A stretch of DNA of 64,000 nt from Pasteurella canis (GCF_900454865.1 NZ_UGTV01000015.1:1676001-1740000); one strand, 5' to 3'; shown: positions 23,301 through 32,310, numbered from the stretch's first letter. Program-made: numbers and translations. Notes: generated by a model from the letters alone, not told the origin.

Positions 23301-24258
23301 TGTAGAAGGTGAGAATATTACAGTTACTGCCGAAACTGCAACGGATGGTAGCAGAACTTATACTGTCGCAACTAAAAAAGACGTGAAGTTCGATAGTGCT
23401 GTTGCAGGTGGTACGAAAATCGATAGTAATGGTTTAACTTTCGTCAATGATGATGGTTCTAAAGTTGAGAATAGTCCGAGTATCAGCAAAACGGGTATTG
23501 ATGCAGGTAACCAAAAAGTAACTAATGTGCAAAAGGGTGAAGTTGCAAAAGACAGCAAAGATGCGGTTAATGGTAGTCAATTATTTGCACAAGGCAAGGG
23601 CGTGGAAAACATCATGGGTGGTAATACAACCTATGATCCTACAACTGGCACTTACACGAATTCAGATATAGGCGGCACAGGAAAAAACACTATCGATGAT
23701 GCTATCAAAGCAAGTAGAAATGAAGTAGAAGCAGGCAAAAATATGACTGTGACGTCTAAAGTAGGTGCAAATGGACAAACGATCTATGAGGTGGCAACAA
23801 AAGATAATGTCGAGTTCAAAGAAGTTAAAGTCGGTCCAAATATCACAATTAATGAGTCAGGTCTACAAGCAGGCAATATCAAAGTTGATGCAACAACTAA
23901 TAAGATTAGTGGTATTGCGAAAGGCGAAGTTTCTGCAACAAGTACAGATGCAGTAAACGGTAGTCAGTTATATGCCACAAATCAACGCATTGATCAAATT
24001 GGCGATACTATCAATAAAGTGAATAGAAAACTCCGTGCAGGTATTGCTGGTGCGAATGCAGCAGCAGGTTTACCACAGGCTTATATCCCGGGTAAGAGCA
24101 TGGTTGCTGCAGCTGTTGGAACTTATAAAGGTGAAAATGCAATTGCAGTCGGTATGTCCCGTATTTCTGATAACGGTAAAGTTATCATTAAATTAACGGG
24201 TAATACAAATTCACGTGGTGACTTTGGTGGAAGTATTGGTGCTGGTTATCAGTGGTAA
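20341..24258 (+). CDS. YadA-type trimeric autotransporter adhesin (type Vc)
   Basis: This 1305-residue surface protein has an extended signal peptide region beginning MNKIYRTLWNAATQSWVVVS with cleavage near AVAA-type residues around 55-60 (SSQTVAADV). A long head follows with dozens of degenerate 14-15 residue YadA repeats of the AIAIG-N-A type (about residues 95-760). Neck motifs DAINGSQLY, DAVNGSQLF and DAVNGSQLY are near residues 790, 1073 and 1202, with intervening stalk repeats containing GGTGKGTIHEAIEAVN-like blocks. The C-terminal YadA anchor ends GGSIGAGYQW. Such proteins trimerise in the outer membrane and bind host matrix or cells. The ATG at 20341 was preferred over an upstream GTG because of the ribosome binding site and ESPR start. 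Confidence 0.95.
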   Translation: MNKIYRTLWNAATQSWVVVSELAKSGGKSTSAKTGLINTNNISLISAAVSLVLLSSQTVAADVTGNKHTLSNNNDGNYCFFDKSTESVICGNESTKTIDTFNGKTPKSIIIGKGAINQGESNVALGSTAKTGAATAAIAIGNAAQANKDYVIAVGNEAQGNGKWDISIGRFAGKDATPPNGEEGRNIAIGDGALKEGKNLNNNIALGTGAGEKFEGTHSVIIGTNANTNEAIKTALDNKSATEQELNVIKVKDNQYSVKALNILALGHRALATNTAAIAIGQQAKALGNQAIATGNSSKASGSGSVATGSNSISTGTSSIAIGGTVNSTESTKTIASDHYAIAMGNGAHATKSDTVAIGRNAKAAGQGTIAVGYNSGILKLSTETTDAIVAATDAVFIGNKAGYKSNNNRMQVSIGKDSGEGIVGTENITFGNSAGKNTKGNTNVAISSRAGQNVEGHDNFAALIEAGQNIKGSDNIAIGKSAGRSSKADTPLKISGTIALGRESISTKDFGISIGYESKVNAIKGVAIGYNAQAIGGETANIAIGDNASADASGAIVLGTRAQAKSLTVDDKKYGAYSAIVIGTDAKAIAQAKPDGKYENPKDAIAIGTGAEAHYASAIALGTGAKSDTKAQAVSIGYNSNAKGYQAIAFGSEAKTDETAGSSIAFGTKAYTRAAGSLAFGTEAETGFKDGKPADGSGAIALGWKAKAKQQSSIALGQDAVANHKDSVALGSNSVTAEVVKTNTATVNGFTYSGFAGNQPTSTVSIGSEAIKRTLTNVAAGRIDPTSTDAINGSQLYLTQQVLGNVGNTVTNILGGNAQIAKNGDTAGNITMSDIGGTGKGTIHEAIEAVNKTAKAAKTNVEAGKNIVVNEQDGPDGNKIYTVETAKEVEFDKTTVGNVVIDKKTNDITGLANKELTSADFGKNGRAATEEQLSKAMNQVTGILGGDAKFENGAVTMTNIGDTGATNIHDAIKAVNATAKASKTTVVEGENITVTAETATDGSRTYTVATKKDVKFDSAVAGGTKIDSNGLTFVNDDGSKVENSPSISKTGIDAGNQKVTNVQKGEVAKDSKDAVNGSQLFAQGKGVENIMGGNTTYDPTTGTYTNSDIGGTGKNTIDDAIKASRNEVEAGKNMTVTSKVGANGQTIYEVATKDNVEFKEVKVGPNITINESGLQAGNIKVDATTNKISGIAKGEVSATSTDAVNGSQLYATNQRIDQIGDTINKVNRKLRAGIAGANAAAGLPQAYIPGKSMVAAAVGTYKGENAIAVGMSRISDNGKVIIKLTGNTNSRGDFGGSIGAGYQW

Positions 24259-24288
24259 TAATTAACTTCATTATTAAACACTAAACGT

Positions 24289-24325
24289 ATTCGGCTCTAT
24301 TTGATTTGATTGAATAGAGCCGAAT
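24289..24325 (+). terminator. Strong hairpin after the autotransporter gene
   Basis: ATTCGGCTCTATT (24289-24301) and AATAGAGCCGAAT (24313-24325) form a perfect 13-bp stem with an 11-nt loop, 30 nt beyond the stop. The following sequence is only moderately T-rich, but a terminator is the simplest reading. Confidence 0.75.
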
Positions 24326-24389
24326 TGTATTCTATCTATATCAACTAAATAATCTTCTTAATAAATAAGAAATAGATTAAGGGAACAGA

Positions 24390-24860
24390 ATGACAATTAA
24401 TATATTATTTGTGTGTTTAGGTAACCTATGTCGTTCGCCGATGGCGGAGTTTCTGATGCGAGAAAAAATCAAACAAGCTGGACTACAAGATTTCATTAAA
24501 ACAAGTAGTGCGGGTACATCAGGTTGGCATGAGGGAGGTGATATGCACTGCGGTACAGCAGAGATATTAGATCAACATAAAATTGAGAGTACAGGCTTTC
24601 AGAGTAAAAAAGTGCGGTCAGAAAATTGGCAATTTTATGATTATATTATTGCTATGGATGAGACAAACTTACAGGATTTAGAAAGGTTATTTGGTCATCA
24701 CCCAGAGAAGCTCTTTAAGATCACTGAATTATGTCCAAACTTAGGTTATCGCGATATTCCAGATCCTTGGTATACAAAAGACTTTAATCTCACATATCAA
24801 CTGTTAGATCCTTGTTGTGATGCTTTATTAAATAAAATACGTACAACACATTCTCTTTAA
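24390..24860 (+). CDS. Low-molecular-weight protein tyrosine phosphatase
   Basis: The 156-residue cytosolic enzyme has the P-loop CLGNLCRS (the CX5R catalytic motif, Cys9-Arg15) at the N-terminus and the general-acid motif DPWY near residue 130. Family members dephosphorylate BY-kinases in capsule or exopolysaccharide control, or small substrates. No kinase or capsule gene lies next to it here, so its target is unknown. An uptake sequence is embedded in the coding region around 24607. Confidence 0.92.
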   Translation: MTINILFVCLGNLCRSPMAEFLMREKIKQAGLQDFIKTSSAGTSGWHEGGDMHCGTAEILDQHKIESTGFQSKKVRSENWQFYDYIIAMDETNLQDLERLFGHHPEKLFKITELCPNLGYRDIPDPWYTKDFNLTYQLLDPCCDALLNKIRTTHSL

Positions 24861-24958
24861 ATTTGTGATCTTCAACACATTTATTTTAGGTAAAATCCGA
24901 TAAGATAAACACTGAAATGAGCACTTTTTATACTACTTATGCTACAAAAGGAGCGCCT

Positions 24959-25171
24959 ATGTTTCCAGAGTTTCGTGATTTAATTTCCAAATTAAAAATT
25001 GAAGATACCCATTTTAGCCGCTTATTTGACAAACATAATGAGCTGGATCAACGGATTAAAAATATTGAATCTCACATTGAACTCGGTACACCCACCGAAG
25101 TAGAAAATTTAAAAAAAGAGAAACTACGTTTAAAAGATGAGCTTTATGCGATATTGAAAAAACAAAGTTAA
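24959..25171 (+). CDS. YdcH/DUF465-family small coiled-coil protein
   Basis: A 70-residue protein starting MFPEFRDLISKLKIEDTHFS and continuing with the charged helices FDKHNELDQRIKNIESHIE and VENLKKEKLRLKDELYAILKK, the DUF465 pattern. The function of the family is not established. The upstream in-frame ATG at 24917 lacks a ribosome binding site. The ATG at 24959 has AAGGAG seven nucleotides upstream and gives the family N-terminus. An uptake-pair hairpin ends the gene. Confidence 0.85.
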   Translation: MFPEFRDLISKLKIEDTHFSRLFDKHNELDQRIKNIESHIELGTPTEVENLKKEKLRLKDELYAILKKQS

Positions 25172-25189
25172 CTTGCTACAAACAAGAAA

Positions 25190-25221
25190 AAAGAACCGCA
25201 CTTTAATGTGCGGTCTTTTTT
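25190..25221. terminator. Bidirectional terminator formed by an inverted uptake pair
   Basis: ACCGCAC (25195-25201) and GTGCGGT (25208-25214) form the stem, with flanking A-run and T-run. It lies between the convergent ydcH-like gene and slyD, so it can end both transcripts. Confidence 0.85.
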
Positions 25222-25232
25222 TAGTCTTGGCG

Positions 25233-25829
25233 TTAGTGCTTACATCCACCATTACCACAACAACCTCCATGCTCATGATGGTGGTGCCCATGATGGTGTC
25301 CACCACAACCGCAACCATGTTCTTCGTCATCACTGTCATGATGATGTCCACCACAGCAGCCACCTTCTTGGTGAATATGTCCATGCGACATTTCTTCTAA
25401 TGTTGCCTCACGGGTTGCAACGACTTCTACTGTAAATAACAACTCTTGACCTGCTAACATATGGTTTCCATCAACAACAACGTCATTTTCAGCTACTTCA
25501 GTAATCACAACAGGTAATGGACCAATATCTGTATCTGCAATAAAGCGCATGCCTACAACTAATTCATCAACGCCTTGAAATACTTCTTTTGGTACGCGTT
25601 GCACCATATTTTCGTTATATTCGCCATAACCTTCTTCTGGTTTTACACGCACTTCAAACTTATCACCAACAGCTTTACCTTCTAATGCGTTTTCTAAGCC
25701 AATGACTAAATTATTATGCCCTTGTAAATATTCTAAAGGTTGATTTGCTGGCGCCTCATCAACTAATACACCATCAGCAGTGCGTACTTGATAAGCAATA
25801 CTCACCACAACATTTTTTGCAACTTTCAT
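25233..25829 (-). CDS. slyD: FKBP-type peptidyl-prolyl isomerase SlyD (nickel-binding)
   Basis: This 198-residue cytosolic chaperone has an FKBP domain split by the insert-in-flap domain (FEVRVKPEEGYGEYNENMVQRVPKEVF) and returning at VVDGNHMLAGQELLFTVEVV. Its C-terminal tail from about residue 145 is extremely rich in histidine, cysteine, glycine and aspartate (for example HHHGHHHHEHGGCC), which binds nickel and other metals. In E. coli SlyD delivers nickel to hydrogenase; in Haemophilus urease would be another candidate, but neither is in this window. Confidence 0.95.
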   Translation of the reverse strand: MKVAKNVVVSIAYQVRTADGVLVDEAPANQPLEYLQGHNNLVIGLENALEGKAVGDKFEVRVKPEEGYGEYNENMVQRVPKEVFQGVDELVVGMRFIADTDIGPLPVVITEVAENDVVVDGNHMLAGQELLFTVEVVATREATLEEMSHGHIHQEGGCCGGHHHDSDDEEHGCGCGGHHHGHHHHEHGGCCGNGGCKH

Positions 25830-25893
25830 TATTACTCCGATTTTTTAATAAACGAATTTGATTATTGTATAAGAAATATGAAGCATTAGAAAG

Positions 25894-26598
25894 CTAATCA
25901 TTAATTAATTCAATTTTCGCTTGCACCTCTGCGCGAATTTGTGTTTTACCAGCCTCTAGCTCCATTGCATCCGTATCATATGAAGACAGTGTGGCACGCA
26001 TCATTTTATTCGCATAAGGACGTGGTGATTGGCCTAAATTATGTGGAGTAGATAAATTCAGCTCAATCACTTTATAACCTTTACTTTTTAAACTATTTTG
26101 AATGACTTTCGCTTTTTGCTCAAATTTTTGTAATACTGCCTCTGTCATCTCATTTTCGAGTGCAGTTAATGTATCAGGTGATACAGATGCATAAAGTCTC
26201 TCAATCATTAATTGATTATTTAATTCTGAGATTAATTTAGCCAGCGCAACAGAGTCTTTACTTTGTAAAACAAGTTCAGCACGGCTGATCCAACCATTTT
26301 GCTTGCCATCTTTGCCATAACGTACTTGAGTATTATGATCTTGCGATTGAATATGCACAACATTTTGTTTTTTCACCAAAGCAATTGCCGCATTCATTCG
26401 CTCTGTCACATTTTTATTTAATATACCAACGTCCTTACCTTCTTCTTGGGTAAACATAATGACTTGTATTAAATCTTGATTAACTTCTTTTTCAACTTCC
26501 GCACTGAAGGTCACAATATTACTTGGCAGATGTTCAGTAGTAGCTGAAACAGCGAAAGGTAAAGCTAATAATGCTAATGTTAAATGTTTTAATTTCAT
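25894..26598 (-). CDS. Periplasmic SIMPL-domain (DUF541) protein
   Basis: The 234-residue product has a Sec signal peptide (MKLKHLTLALLALPFAVSA) followed by a SIMPL/DUF541 domain with FSAEVEKEVNQDLIQVIMFTQEEGKD, VQSQDHNTQVRYGKDGKQNGW-like strands and a C-terminal EAGKTQIRAEVQAKIEL. Family members are periplasmic proteins of uncertain role, linked to oxidative stress or outer-membrane function (E. coli YggE). It stands alone, flanked by slyD and an uptake-pair terminator. Confidence 0.85.
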   Translation of the reverse strand: MKLKHLTLALLALPFAVSATTEHLPSNIVTFSAEVEKEVNQDLIQVIMFTQEEGKDVGILNKNVTERMNAAIALVKKQNVVHIQSQDHNTQVRYGKDGKQNGWISRAELVLQSKDSVALAKLISELNNQLMIERLYASVSPDTLTALENEMTEAVLQKFEQKAKVIQNSLKSKGYKVIELNLSTPHNLGQSPRPYANKMMRATLSSYDTDAMELEAGKTQIRAEVQAKIELIND

Positions 26599-26672
26599 AA
26601 AATATCCTTATTAAAGTTTAAAATAATCATTTTTTAGGCAATATCAACATTAAATAGTTCCAACAAAATAAA

Positions 26673-26703
26673 ACCGCACTTTTAATCAGCATAAAAGTGC
26701 GGT
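26673..26703 (-). terminator. Inverted uptake-sequence pair after rraB
   Basis: ACCGCACTTTTA (26673-26684) and TAAAAGTGCGGT (26692-26703) form a perfect 12-bp stem with a 7-nt loop, 25 nt beyond the rraB stop. Confidence 0.85.
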
Positions 26704-26728
26704 CTAAATTTATGAGATTTTGATAGAA

Positions 26729-27136
26729 TTACGCTTCATCTTCTTCATCAAAAAATTCACCATCATCACCATATTCATCATCACTGGCATTTGGATCTTC
26801 AAAATAAGTTCCCCAGCCATCATAGATACCTGCAAATTTTTCAACCAAAGGAAGTAATTCTTTTTGTTGGGCATCAATAATTTCTGGCTTCAATTCAACC
26901 TCACTAATAATGTCAAAACAAAAAATAACGTTTCCATTATCATCTTCAAACTCTTCTGCCTCAGATACTTCATACCCTGCTTTGAAAGCTTCTACTGCAA
27001 TTTTCTCTAATTTATCAAAATCATGATGAGCAATATGGTGCTCAATAATATAGAGCGCGCTTGGATCACTACCATCATTTAGCAAATCAGTGATAATTTC
27101 GCGTGTTTCTACTTGTAATGCTTGTAAATCAGTCAT
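26729..27136 (-). CDS. rraB: Ribonuclease E inhibitor RraB
   Basis: The 135-residue protein begins MTDLQALQVETREIITDLLNDG and has YIIEHHIAHHDFDKLEKIAVEAFKAGYEV and the central DDDNGNVIFCFD-type strand (FEDDNGNVIFCFDIISE), followed by a very acidic tail (DDEYGDDGEFFDEEDEA). RraB binds the C-terminal half of RNase E in E. coli and limits decay of a subset of mRNAs. It is monocistronic here, with terminators on both sides. Confidence 0.93.
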   Translation of the reverse strand: MTDLQALQVETREIITDLLNDGSDPSALYIIEHHIAHHDFDKLEKIAVEAFKAGYEVSEAEEFEDDNGNVIFCFDIISEVELKPEIIDAQQKELLPLVEKFAGIYDGWGTYFEDPNASDDEYGDDGEFFDEEDEA

Positions 27137-27224
27137 GATAAATAACCTCTTGGAAATGTATTGCCACTATTGTAGAAGGAATAGGTAGTTTAAACAAGGC
27201 AAGATATTTGTTGTATCAATAAAA

Positions 27225-27246
27225 AATCTTCCACTAGAGGAAGACT
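27225..27246 (-). terminator. Rho-independent terminator after mscL
   Basis: A short hairpin (TCTTCC with GGAAGA, extended by flanking bases) is followed on the minus strand by a T-run (ATTTTTTATTG). It lies 20 nt beyond the mscL stop. Confidence 0.75.
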
Positions 27247-27265
27247 TTTTATCTAAATAATGAAA

Positions 27266-27670
27266 TTATTTTCTTAATAAATCACGAATCTCAGTTAATA
27301 ACACTTCTTCATTTGATGGTTTTTCTGGTTCTGCAGGGGCTTCTTCTGCTGGTGTCTCACGTTTTAATTTATTCAATGCTTTAATCATTAAGAAAATCGC
27401 AAAGGCAATAATAATAAAATCAAATACATTTTGGATAAATGCACCATAATTTAATGTTACTGCTGGCACATCACCCATAGCATCTTTTAAGACAATCTTT
27501 AAATCTTTGAAATCAACGCCACCTGTTAAAATACCCAATATAGGCATAAAAACATCACCAACTAGTGAGCTGACAATTTTACCAAAAGCACCACCGATGA
27601 TCACACCGACAGCCATATCAACCACATTACCACGCATCGCAAATTCGCGAAACTCTTTAATAAAACTCAT
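27266..27670 (-). CDS. mscL: Large-conductance mechanosensitive channel MscL
   Basis: The 134-residue channel begins [39 protein letters not shown], the S1 amphipathic helix and gate-lining TM1 with the glycine-rich [13 protein letters not shown]2 is [16 protein letters not shown] charged C-terminal bundle follows. It releases solutes on hypo-osmotic shock. It follows trkA by 82 nt, the same order as the E. coli trkA-mscL cluster. Confidence 0.97.
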   Translation of the reverse strand: MSFIKEFREFAMRGNVVDMAVGVIIGGAFGKIVSSLVGDVFMPILGILTGGVDFKDLKIVLKDAMGDVPAVTLNYGAFIQNVFDFIIIAFAIFLMIKALNKLKRETPAEEAPAEPEKPSNEEVLLTEIRDLLRK

Positions 27671-27752
27671 AAAAACTCCTCACTAAACTTTACTTTAAAT
27701 CAAAACGCATTATAGGAGCTTTTCATTTGTTGTACAGTGTATTTACTCTACT

Positions 27753-29129
27753 TTAAATAAAAAATACACTTGGCTGAAAGAGCTTTTCAATATCAGACAC
27801 AAATTTTTTATCACTCAAATATACAATCACATGATCATTGTCTTCAATCACTAAATTTTTCTTTGCCATGATCACTTCATTACCACGTAAAACTGCACCA
27901 ACAATTGCACCTTGAGGTAACTTTAGTTCAGCAATTTTGCGACCAATAACAAGCGAGGATTCTTCTTCACCATGAACAATAATCTCTAAAGCCTCTGCAA
28001 CACCATGTCGTAATGAAGCAACATTAACAGTATCCCCTTTACGTACATGACTGAGTAAGGCAGAAATAGTTGCCTGCTGTGGTGAAACAGCAATATCAAT
28101 CGTCCCACCTTGAATCAGATTGATATATGCCATACGTTGAATGAGCACCATAGCCTTCTTTGCCCCCAAACGTTTTGCTAATAGCGCAGACATGATATTC
28201 GCCTCATCATCACTAGTGAGTGACAAAAACACATCAATATTTTCAATTTGTTCTTCAAAGAGGAATGATTGATCCGAAGCATCGCCACAAAAAATCAGTG
28301 TATTAGATAATTTTTCTGCTAATGCGGTCGCACGCTCTGCATTACGCTCAATCAATTTAACTGAACATTGACTTTCTAAGCGTTTTGCAACACCAATACC
28401 AATATTACCGCCACCCGCAATCATAATACGCTTGTAAGGTTTTTCTAAGCGTTGTAATTCACTCATTACTGCTTTAATGTGAATTGTTTCGCAAATAAAC
28501 GTGACTTCATCTCCTGCCTCAATAATCGTAGATCCCTGTGGACGAATCACTTTATCTTGACGTAAGATTGATACAATACGGCACTCAATATGTGGCATAT
28601 GATCTTTCAGCGCAGAAATAGCATAACCCACGAGTGGTCCGCCATAATAGGCTTTCACAACAACAAGACTAATACGCCCATCCGCAAAATGTGCAACTTG
28701 TAATGCGCCAGGATAATCAATCAAACGTGTAATTTCATCCGTCACTAATTTCTCTGGTGAAATAATATGATCAATAGGTAATACATTCGTTTGGAATAAT
28801 TTATCTTTTTCTCTTAAATATTCTGCATTACGAATACGAGCAATTTTTGTTGGCGTATTAAATAATGTATAACTAATTTGACACGCTACCATATTAATCT
28901 CATCAGAACTTGTTACTGCGACTAATAAATCAGCATCTTGTGCGCCAGCTTCGCGCAAAACTCTTGGTGAAGAAGCAGAGCCATTCACAACACGTAGATC
29001 ATGCTTACTCTGTAGGTTTTCCAATCGTAATGATTGATTATCAACTAAAGTAATATCATTATCTTCACTGACTAAATTTTCAGCCAACGTTGTTCCAACT
29101 TGTCCTGCACCAAGAATGATGATTTTCAT
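27753..29129 (-). CDS. trkA: Trk potassium uptake system NAD-binding component TrkA
   Basis: This 458-residue peripheral inner-membrane protein contains two RCK-N/RCK-C units. The NAD-binding glycine motifs are [13 protein letters not shown] at residues 7-19 and [13 protein letters not shown] around 239. TrkA gates the TrkH/TrkG potassium channel. The ATG overlaps the stop of the glycosyltransferase gene by one nucleotide. The order def-fmt-rsmB-trkA-mscL is that of E. coli, except for the inserted glycosyltransferase. Confidence 0.97.
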   Translation of the reverse strand: MKIIILGAGQVGTTLAENLVSEDNDITLVDNQSLRLENLQSKHDLRVVNGSASSPRVLREAGAQDADLLVAVTSSDEINMVACQISYTLFNTPTKIARIRNAEYLREKDKLFQTNVLPIDHIISPEKLVTDEITRLIDYPGALQVAHFADGRISLVVVKAYYGGPLVGYAISALKDHMPHIECRIVSILRQDKVIRPQGSTIIEAGDEVTFICETIHIKAVMSELQRLEKPYKRIMIAGGGNIGIGVAKRLESQCSVKLIERNAERATALAEKLSNTLIFCGDASDQSFLFEEQIENIDVFLSLTSDDEANIMSALLAKRLGAKKAMVLIQRMAYINLIQGGTIDIAVSPQQATISALLSHVRKGDTVNVASLRHGVAEALEIIVHGEEESSLVIGRKIAELKLPQGAIVGAVLRGNEVIMAKKNLVIEDNDHVIVYLSDKKFVSDIEKLFQPSVFFI

Positions 29130-29950
29130 TATTCAGTTCTCTCAATTACTAATGGTTTAACGCCCACCTCTTGGGTATTTAAATATTGTTTTAGCTGCTC
29201 CACTTGCTCACAAATGCTTTCTGTCACTTTCTCTGCTATTTCAATATGTTCTTGCCCAGCAGTTACTTGTTTTTTACCAAACAGTATTGCATCTAATAAA
29301 CGCTCTTCAGGCATTCCTTCATAGCAATAATGCAACACACCAATATCTTCAAATAATGTCGCTACTCGCCCTAGTTTTGCACTGACATGTCCAATAACAC
29401 TATCATCTCCACCTAAACGACGAAATAAAGACTCTTGCGGAAAACCACCACAAGCTAATAAGAATAAACGACGGAAAACAACATTTCGTGCTGACTCTAG
29501 TTGAACACTTTCCCATGCATCTTGAAAATCTGGATGCTCTGCATAACTTGTATCTAAATCTATTGGTTTTAAAGCCAGTCTAACTAACGATGTTTCTGGT
29601 CTGAAATGAAACACACAACTTGCTGTTGTCAATGCTTCTGGCTCATAAGCATCATCTGCATCTAAAAAAGCAATAAACTCGGCATTACTTTGTAAAGCGC
29701 CCCAGTTTCTCGCTTTTGCTAGTCCTCCATTACGAGATAGTTTTTCTACAGTCACTTTTTCTGGAAAGCGAGCTGCAATTTGATTCGCAAGTTTAAATGT
29801 ATTATCTGTAGAATTATCATCCACAATCCAAAGATGATTTAACGCACTTTGGTTTAATACTGAATTCACTGCTCGAATTAATGTTTTCTCAGAATTATAA
29901 CAAGAGATAACAACATCTAGTTTGGGGAAAGTCCCTTGATTGATATTCAT
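29129..29950 (-). CDS. Family 2 glycosyltransferase
   Basis: The 273-residue protein has a GT-A fold N-terminus: [34 protein letters not shown] (nucleotide-binding aspartates), and the DXD-type [10 protein letters not shown]. Its likely role is transfer of a sugar to lipooligosaccharide or another cell-surface glycan, but acceptor and donor cannot be read from the sequence. It lies between rsmB (2 nt away) and trkA (1-nt overlap), so it has been integrated into a conserved housekeeping operon. No transmembrane segments were seen, so it is probably cytosolic or membrane-peripheral. Confidence 0.82.
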   Translation of the reverse strand: MNINQGTFPKLDVVISCYNSEKTLIRAVNSVLNQSALNHLWIVDDNSTDNTFKLANQIAARFPEKVTVEKLSRNGGLAKARNWGALQSNAEFIAFLDADDAYEPEALTTASCVFHFRPETSLVRLALKPIDLDTSYAEHPDFQDAWESVQLESARNVVFRRLFLLACGGFPQESLFRRLGGDDSVIGHVSAKLGRVATLFEDIGVLHYCYEGMPEERLLDAILFGKKQVTAGQEHIEIAEKVTESICEQVEQLKQYLNTQEVGVKPLVIERTE

Positions 29951-29952
29951 AA

Positions 29953-31302
29953 TTAACTTACCTTCCTTAATTTAGCATAATAAAAACCATCACCACCGTT
30001 TTCAGTAGGGATAAACTGAAACCCGATTGTATTTTCTGTAGAGGCAAAAGGCAGTTTTTCTAACTTAGCATCTACATTTTCCTGTAAAAATTGTTCAATT
30101 TGTAATGCATTTTCCTCAGGCAATACTGAGCAAGTTGCATATAATAAAGTTCCGTTTGGTTTTAAAATTGCCCAAAGGGCTTGCAAAATTTGTGCTTGTA
30201 ACAGCACTAGCTGTTCAATATCTGACTCTTGTCGTAACCATTTAATATCTGGGTGACGGCGAATAACCCCTGTTGCAGAGCAAGGTGCATCTAATAAAAT
30301 TCGATCAAACTGTACCGCACTTTTATCCGTAGTAATGTTAATTTTTTCTAACCATTGTGTTGGCTGACTAGCATCACCACAGATTACTGTTGCAGATTGT
30401 TGCATACGTGCTAAATTTTCATGAACACGCTTTAGACGACTATCATCAATGTCCAAAGCAACAACGTGAGCATTGGGTGCCTGCTCTAAAATATGTGTTG
30501 TTTTACCACCAGGTGCTGCACAAGCATCCAGAATTAATTCATTATTTTTTGGTGCTAATAGAATAGCAGACCATTGTGCATGTAAGTCCTGCACACTAAC
30601 ATACCCTTGTTCAAAAGCAGGCAAATTATTTACAGCAGTAGGTTGTGCCAAACGCAGTGCAAAAGGATTCTCAGTACTAAACGTATCAATACCACGCTCT
30701 GCTAATAAAACACGATAACTTGCTGTGTCAATTTTCTGTGGATTAATGCGAATCCACATCGGCGGTTTTTTATTATTTGCCTCAATAATATCACGCCAAT
30801 TTGGATAAGCTTTTTTGAGACGAGTCACAAGCCATTCGGGATGTAATGTTTGCCAATGTTTATCCACTTGTTCCAAAACTTGCTGCTTTTCTCTTAAAAA
30901 GCGACGCAATACAGCATTAATGAGTCCCCGAAAACTGTCCATTTTAAGAGTATGAGTCGCATTTACGACTTCATCAACTGCTGCATGTGGAGGAATACGG
31001 GTATAAAGTAATTGATACAGACCGACTAGTAACAAGCAGTGTACAATTCGTGTTTTTCCCTTTAATTGTTTATCAACAAGTAATTTAATAATGTGCTCTA
31101 AGCGAGGTAATACACGACAAATACCAAAACAAATTTCTTGTAATAAAGGAAGATCCTGCTGCTTAATTTGGTGTTGAACTTCAGGAAGCAACATAGATAA
31201 GGATTTTCCTTGATCTAGAACTTGTAAGATGATTTGGGCTGCCAGTGCACGAGTCGAAAGTGCGGTCTGTTTCTTAGCCGTTTTGCTTCGCTTTTGCATC
31301 AT
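29953..31302 (-). CDS. rsmB: 16S rRNA (cytosine-967-C5)-methyltransferase RsmB
   Basis: The 449-residue enzyme has an N-terminal NusB-like RNA-binding domain (LCFGICRV-type segment [15 protein letters not shown]) and a C-terminal SAM methyltransferase domain with [36 protein letters not shown] (the catalytic-cysteine PC motif) and [16 protein letters not shown] with the second cysteine. It methylates C967 of 16S rRNA. It overlaps fmt by 4 nt. Confidence 0.97.
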   Translation of the reverse strand: MMQKRSKTAKKQTALSTRALAAQIILQVLDQGKSLSMLLPEVQHQIKQQDLPLLQEICFGICRVLPRLEHIIKLLVDKQLKGKTRIVHCLLLVGLYQLLYTRIPPHAAVDEVVNATHTLKMDSFRGLINAVLRRFLREKQQVLEQVDKHWQTLHPEWLVTRLKKAYPNWRDIIEANNKKPPMWIRINPQKIDTASYRVLLAERGIDTFSTENPFALRLAQPTAVNNLPAFEQGYVSVQDLHAQWSAILLAPKNNELILDACAAPGGKTTHILEQAPNAHVVALDIDDSRLKRVHENLARMQQSATVICGDASQPTQWLEKINITTDKSAVQFDRILLDAPCSATGVIRRHPDIKWLRQESDIEQLVLLQAQILQALWAILKPNGTLLYATCSVLPEENALQIEQFLQENVDAKLEKLPFASTENTIGFQFIPTENGGDGFYYAKLRKVS

Positions 31303-32252
31303 AATACTTTACCTACAGTAAACCATTCTGCTCGTCCATTTAACAGTTCCTGTGCTGACATTGGCTTCTTTCCTGCTGGTTGCAATTGTAATAAATTCAG
31401 AACACCTTCCGCAGTTGAGATTTGAATACCCTTTTTATCTGCGCTTAAAATCGTTCCTACTGGTTTATCAACATGCGGTAAAACTTCTGCTTGGTAGACT
31501 TTTATTAATTGCTCATTACCAAGTTGATCCATTATAGAAAAATAACTTATTGGCCAGGGATTAAAAGCACGAACACAACGTTCTAAGGTCTGTGCTGAGA
31601 AAGACCAGTCTAATTTTGCCTCTTCTTTAGAAAGTTTATCAGCATAATTTGACTGTAAATCATCTTGCTTCTCAGCAATAAATTTACCTGATTCTAAATT
31701 ATCTAATACATGAATAAGAGCATTTGGTGCAATCTCTGCTAGCTTATTATATAAGCTAGTTGATGTTTCATCTGGTCTGATATCACAATATACTTTGTAC
31801 AACATATCTCCCGTATCCAATCCTTCGTCCATTTGCATAATCGTCACACCTGTTTGTGTATCCCCAGCCCAAATAGCACGCTGAATAGGTGCTGCGCCGC
31901 GCCATCGAGGTAATAAAGATCCATGTACATTTAAGCAACCTAGACGAGGGATTTCTAAAACAGTCTTTGGTAAAATTAAACCATAAGCAACTACAACCAT
32001 TACATCAGCGCCTAATCCCGCTAATTCGGATTGTGCCTCTGGTTTACGTAATGATGTTGGTTGGAATACTGGTAATTGATACTGTTCAGCTAATTGTTTT
32101 ACTGCACTAGCCTGTAATTTCTTGCCACGCCCAGCTGGTTTATCAGGCTGAGTATATACAGCAATCACATTATGGTGGGAGTCAAGCAAAGCTTGTAAAT
32201 GTTTTGCTGCAAAATCAGGCGTTCCAGCAAAAACGATATTTAATGATTTCAT
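31299..32252 (-). CDS. fmt: Methionyl-tRNA formyltransferase
   Basis: Fmt formylates initiator Met-tRNA using 10-formyl-tetrahydrofolate. The 317 residues have [15 protein letters not shown], the catalytic region [38 protein letters not shown] (Asn, His and the SLLPRWRG loop) and the C-terminal OB-like tRNA-binding domain. It follows def, whose product later removes the formyl group, but a hairpin at 32283-32310 lies between them. Confidence 0.97.
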   Translation of the reverse strand: MKSLNIVFAGTPDFAAKHLQALLDSHHNVIAVYTQPDKPAGRGKKLQASAVKQLAEQYQLPVFQPTSLRKPEAQSELAGLGADVMVVVAYGLILPKTVLEIPRLGCLNVHGSLLPRWRGAAPIQRAIWAGDTQTGVTIMQMDEGLDTGDMLYKVYCDIRPDETSTSLYNKLAEIAPNALIHVLDNLESGKFIAEKQDDLQSNYADKLSKEEAKLDWSFSAQTLERCVRAFNPWPISYFSIMDQLGNEQLIKVYQAEVLPHVDKPVGTILSADKKGIQISTAEGVLNLLQLQPAGKKPMSAQELLNGRAEWFTVGKVL

Positions 32253-32282
32253 GATAAATTAGATAATGTTCTACGTTATGAA

Positions 32283-32310
32283 TGAAAATACCCACGTGCT
32301 AACGTGGGCT
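32283..32310 (-). terminator. Hairpin between def and fmt
   Basis: CCCACGT (32291-32297) and ACGTGGG (32302-32308) form a perfect stem with a tetraloop, followed on the minus strand by TATTTTCATT. It may cause partial termination between def and fmt, which in many bacteria are cotranscribed. Confidence 0.65.

Noticed and set aside
20341-24258. Repeats in the head of the autotransporter considered as a CRISPR-like or tandem repeat array
   Set aside because: The repeats are degenerate at DNA level, in frame and encode the YadA head motif; there are no regular spacers.
24917-24958. Upstream in-frame start giving a longer YdcH-like protein
   Set aside because: No ribosome binding site is present, while the downstream ATG at 24959 has a strong one and gives the family N-terminus.
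25130-25435. Overlapping frames rich in Met, Thr, Val or His on both strands
   Set aside because: They are shadows of the His-rich 3' end of slyD and the adjacent terminator.
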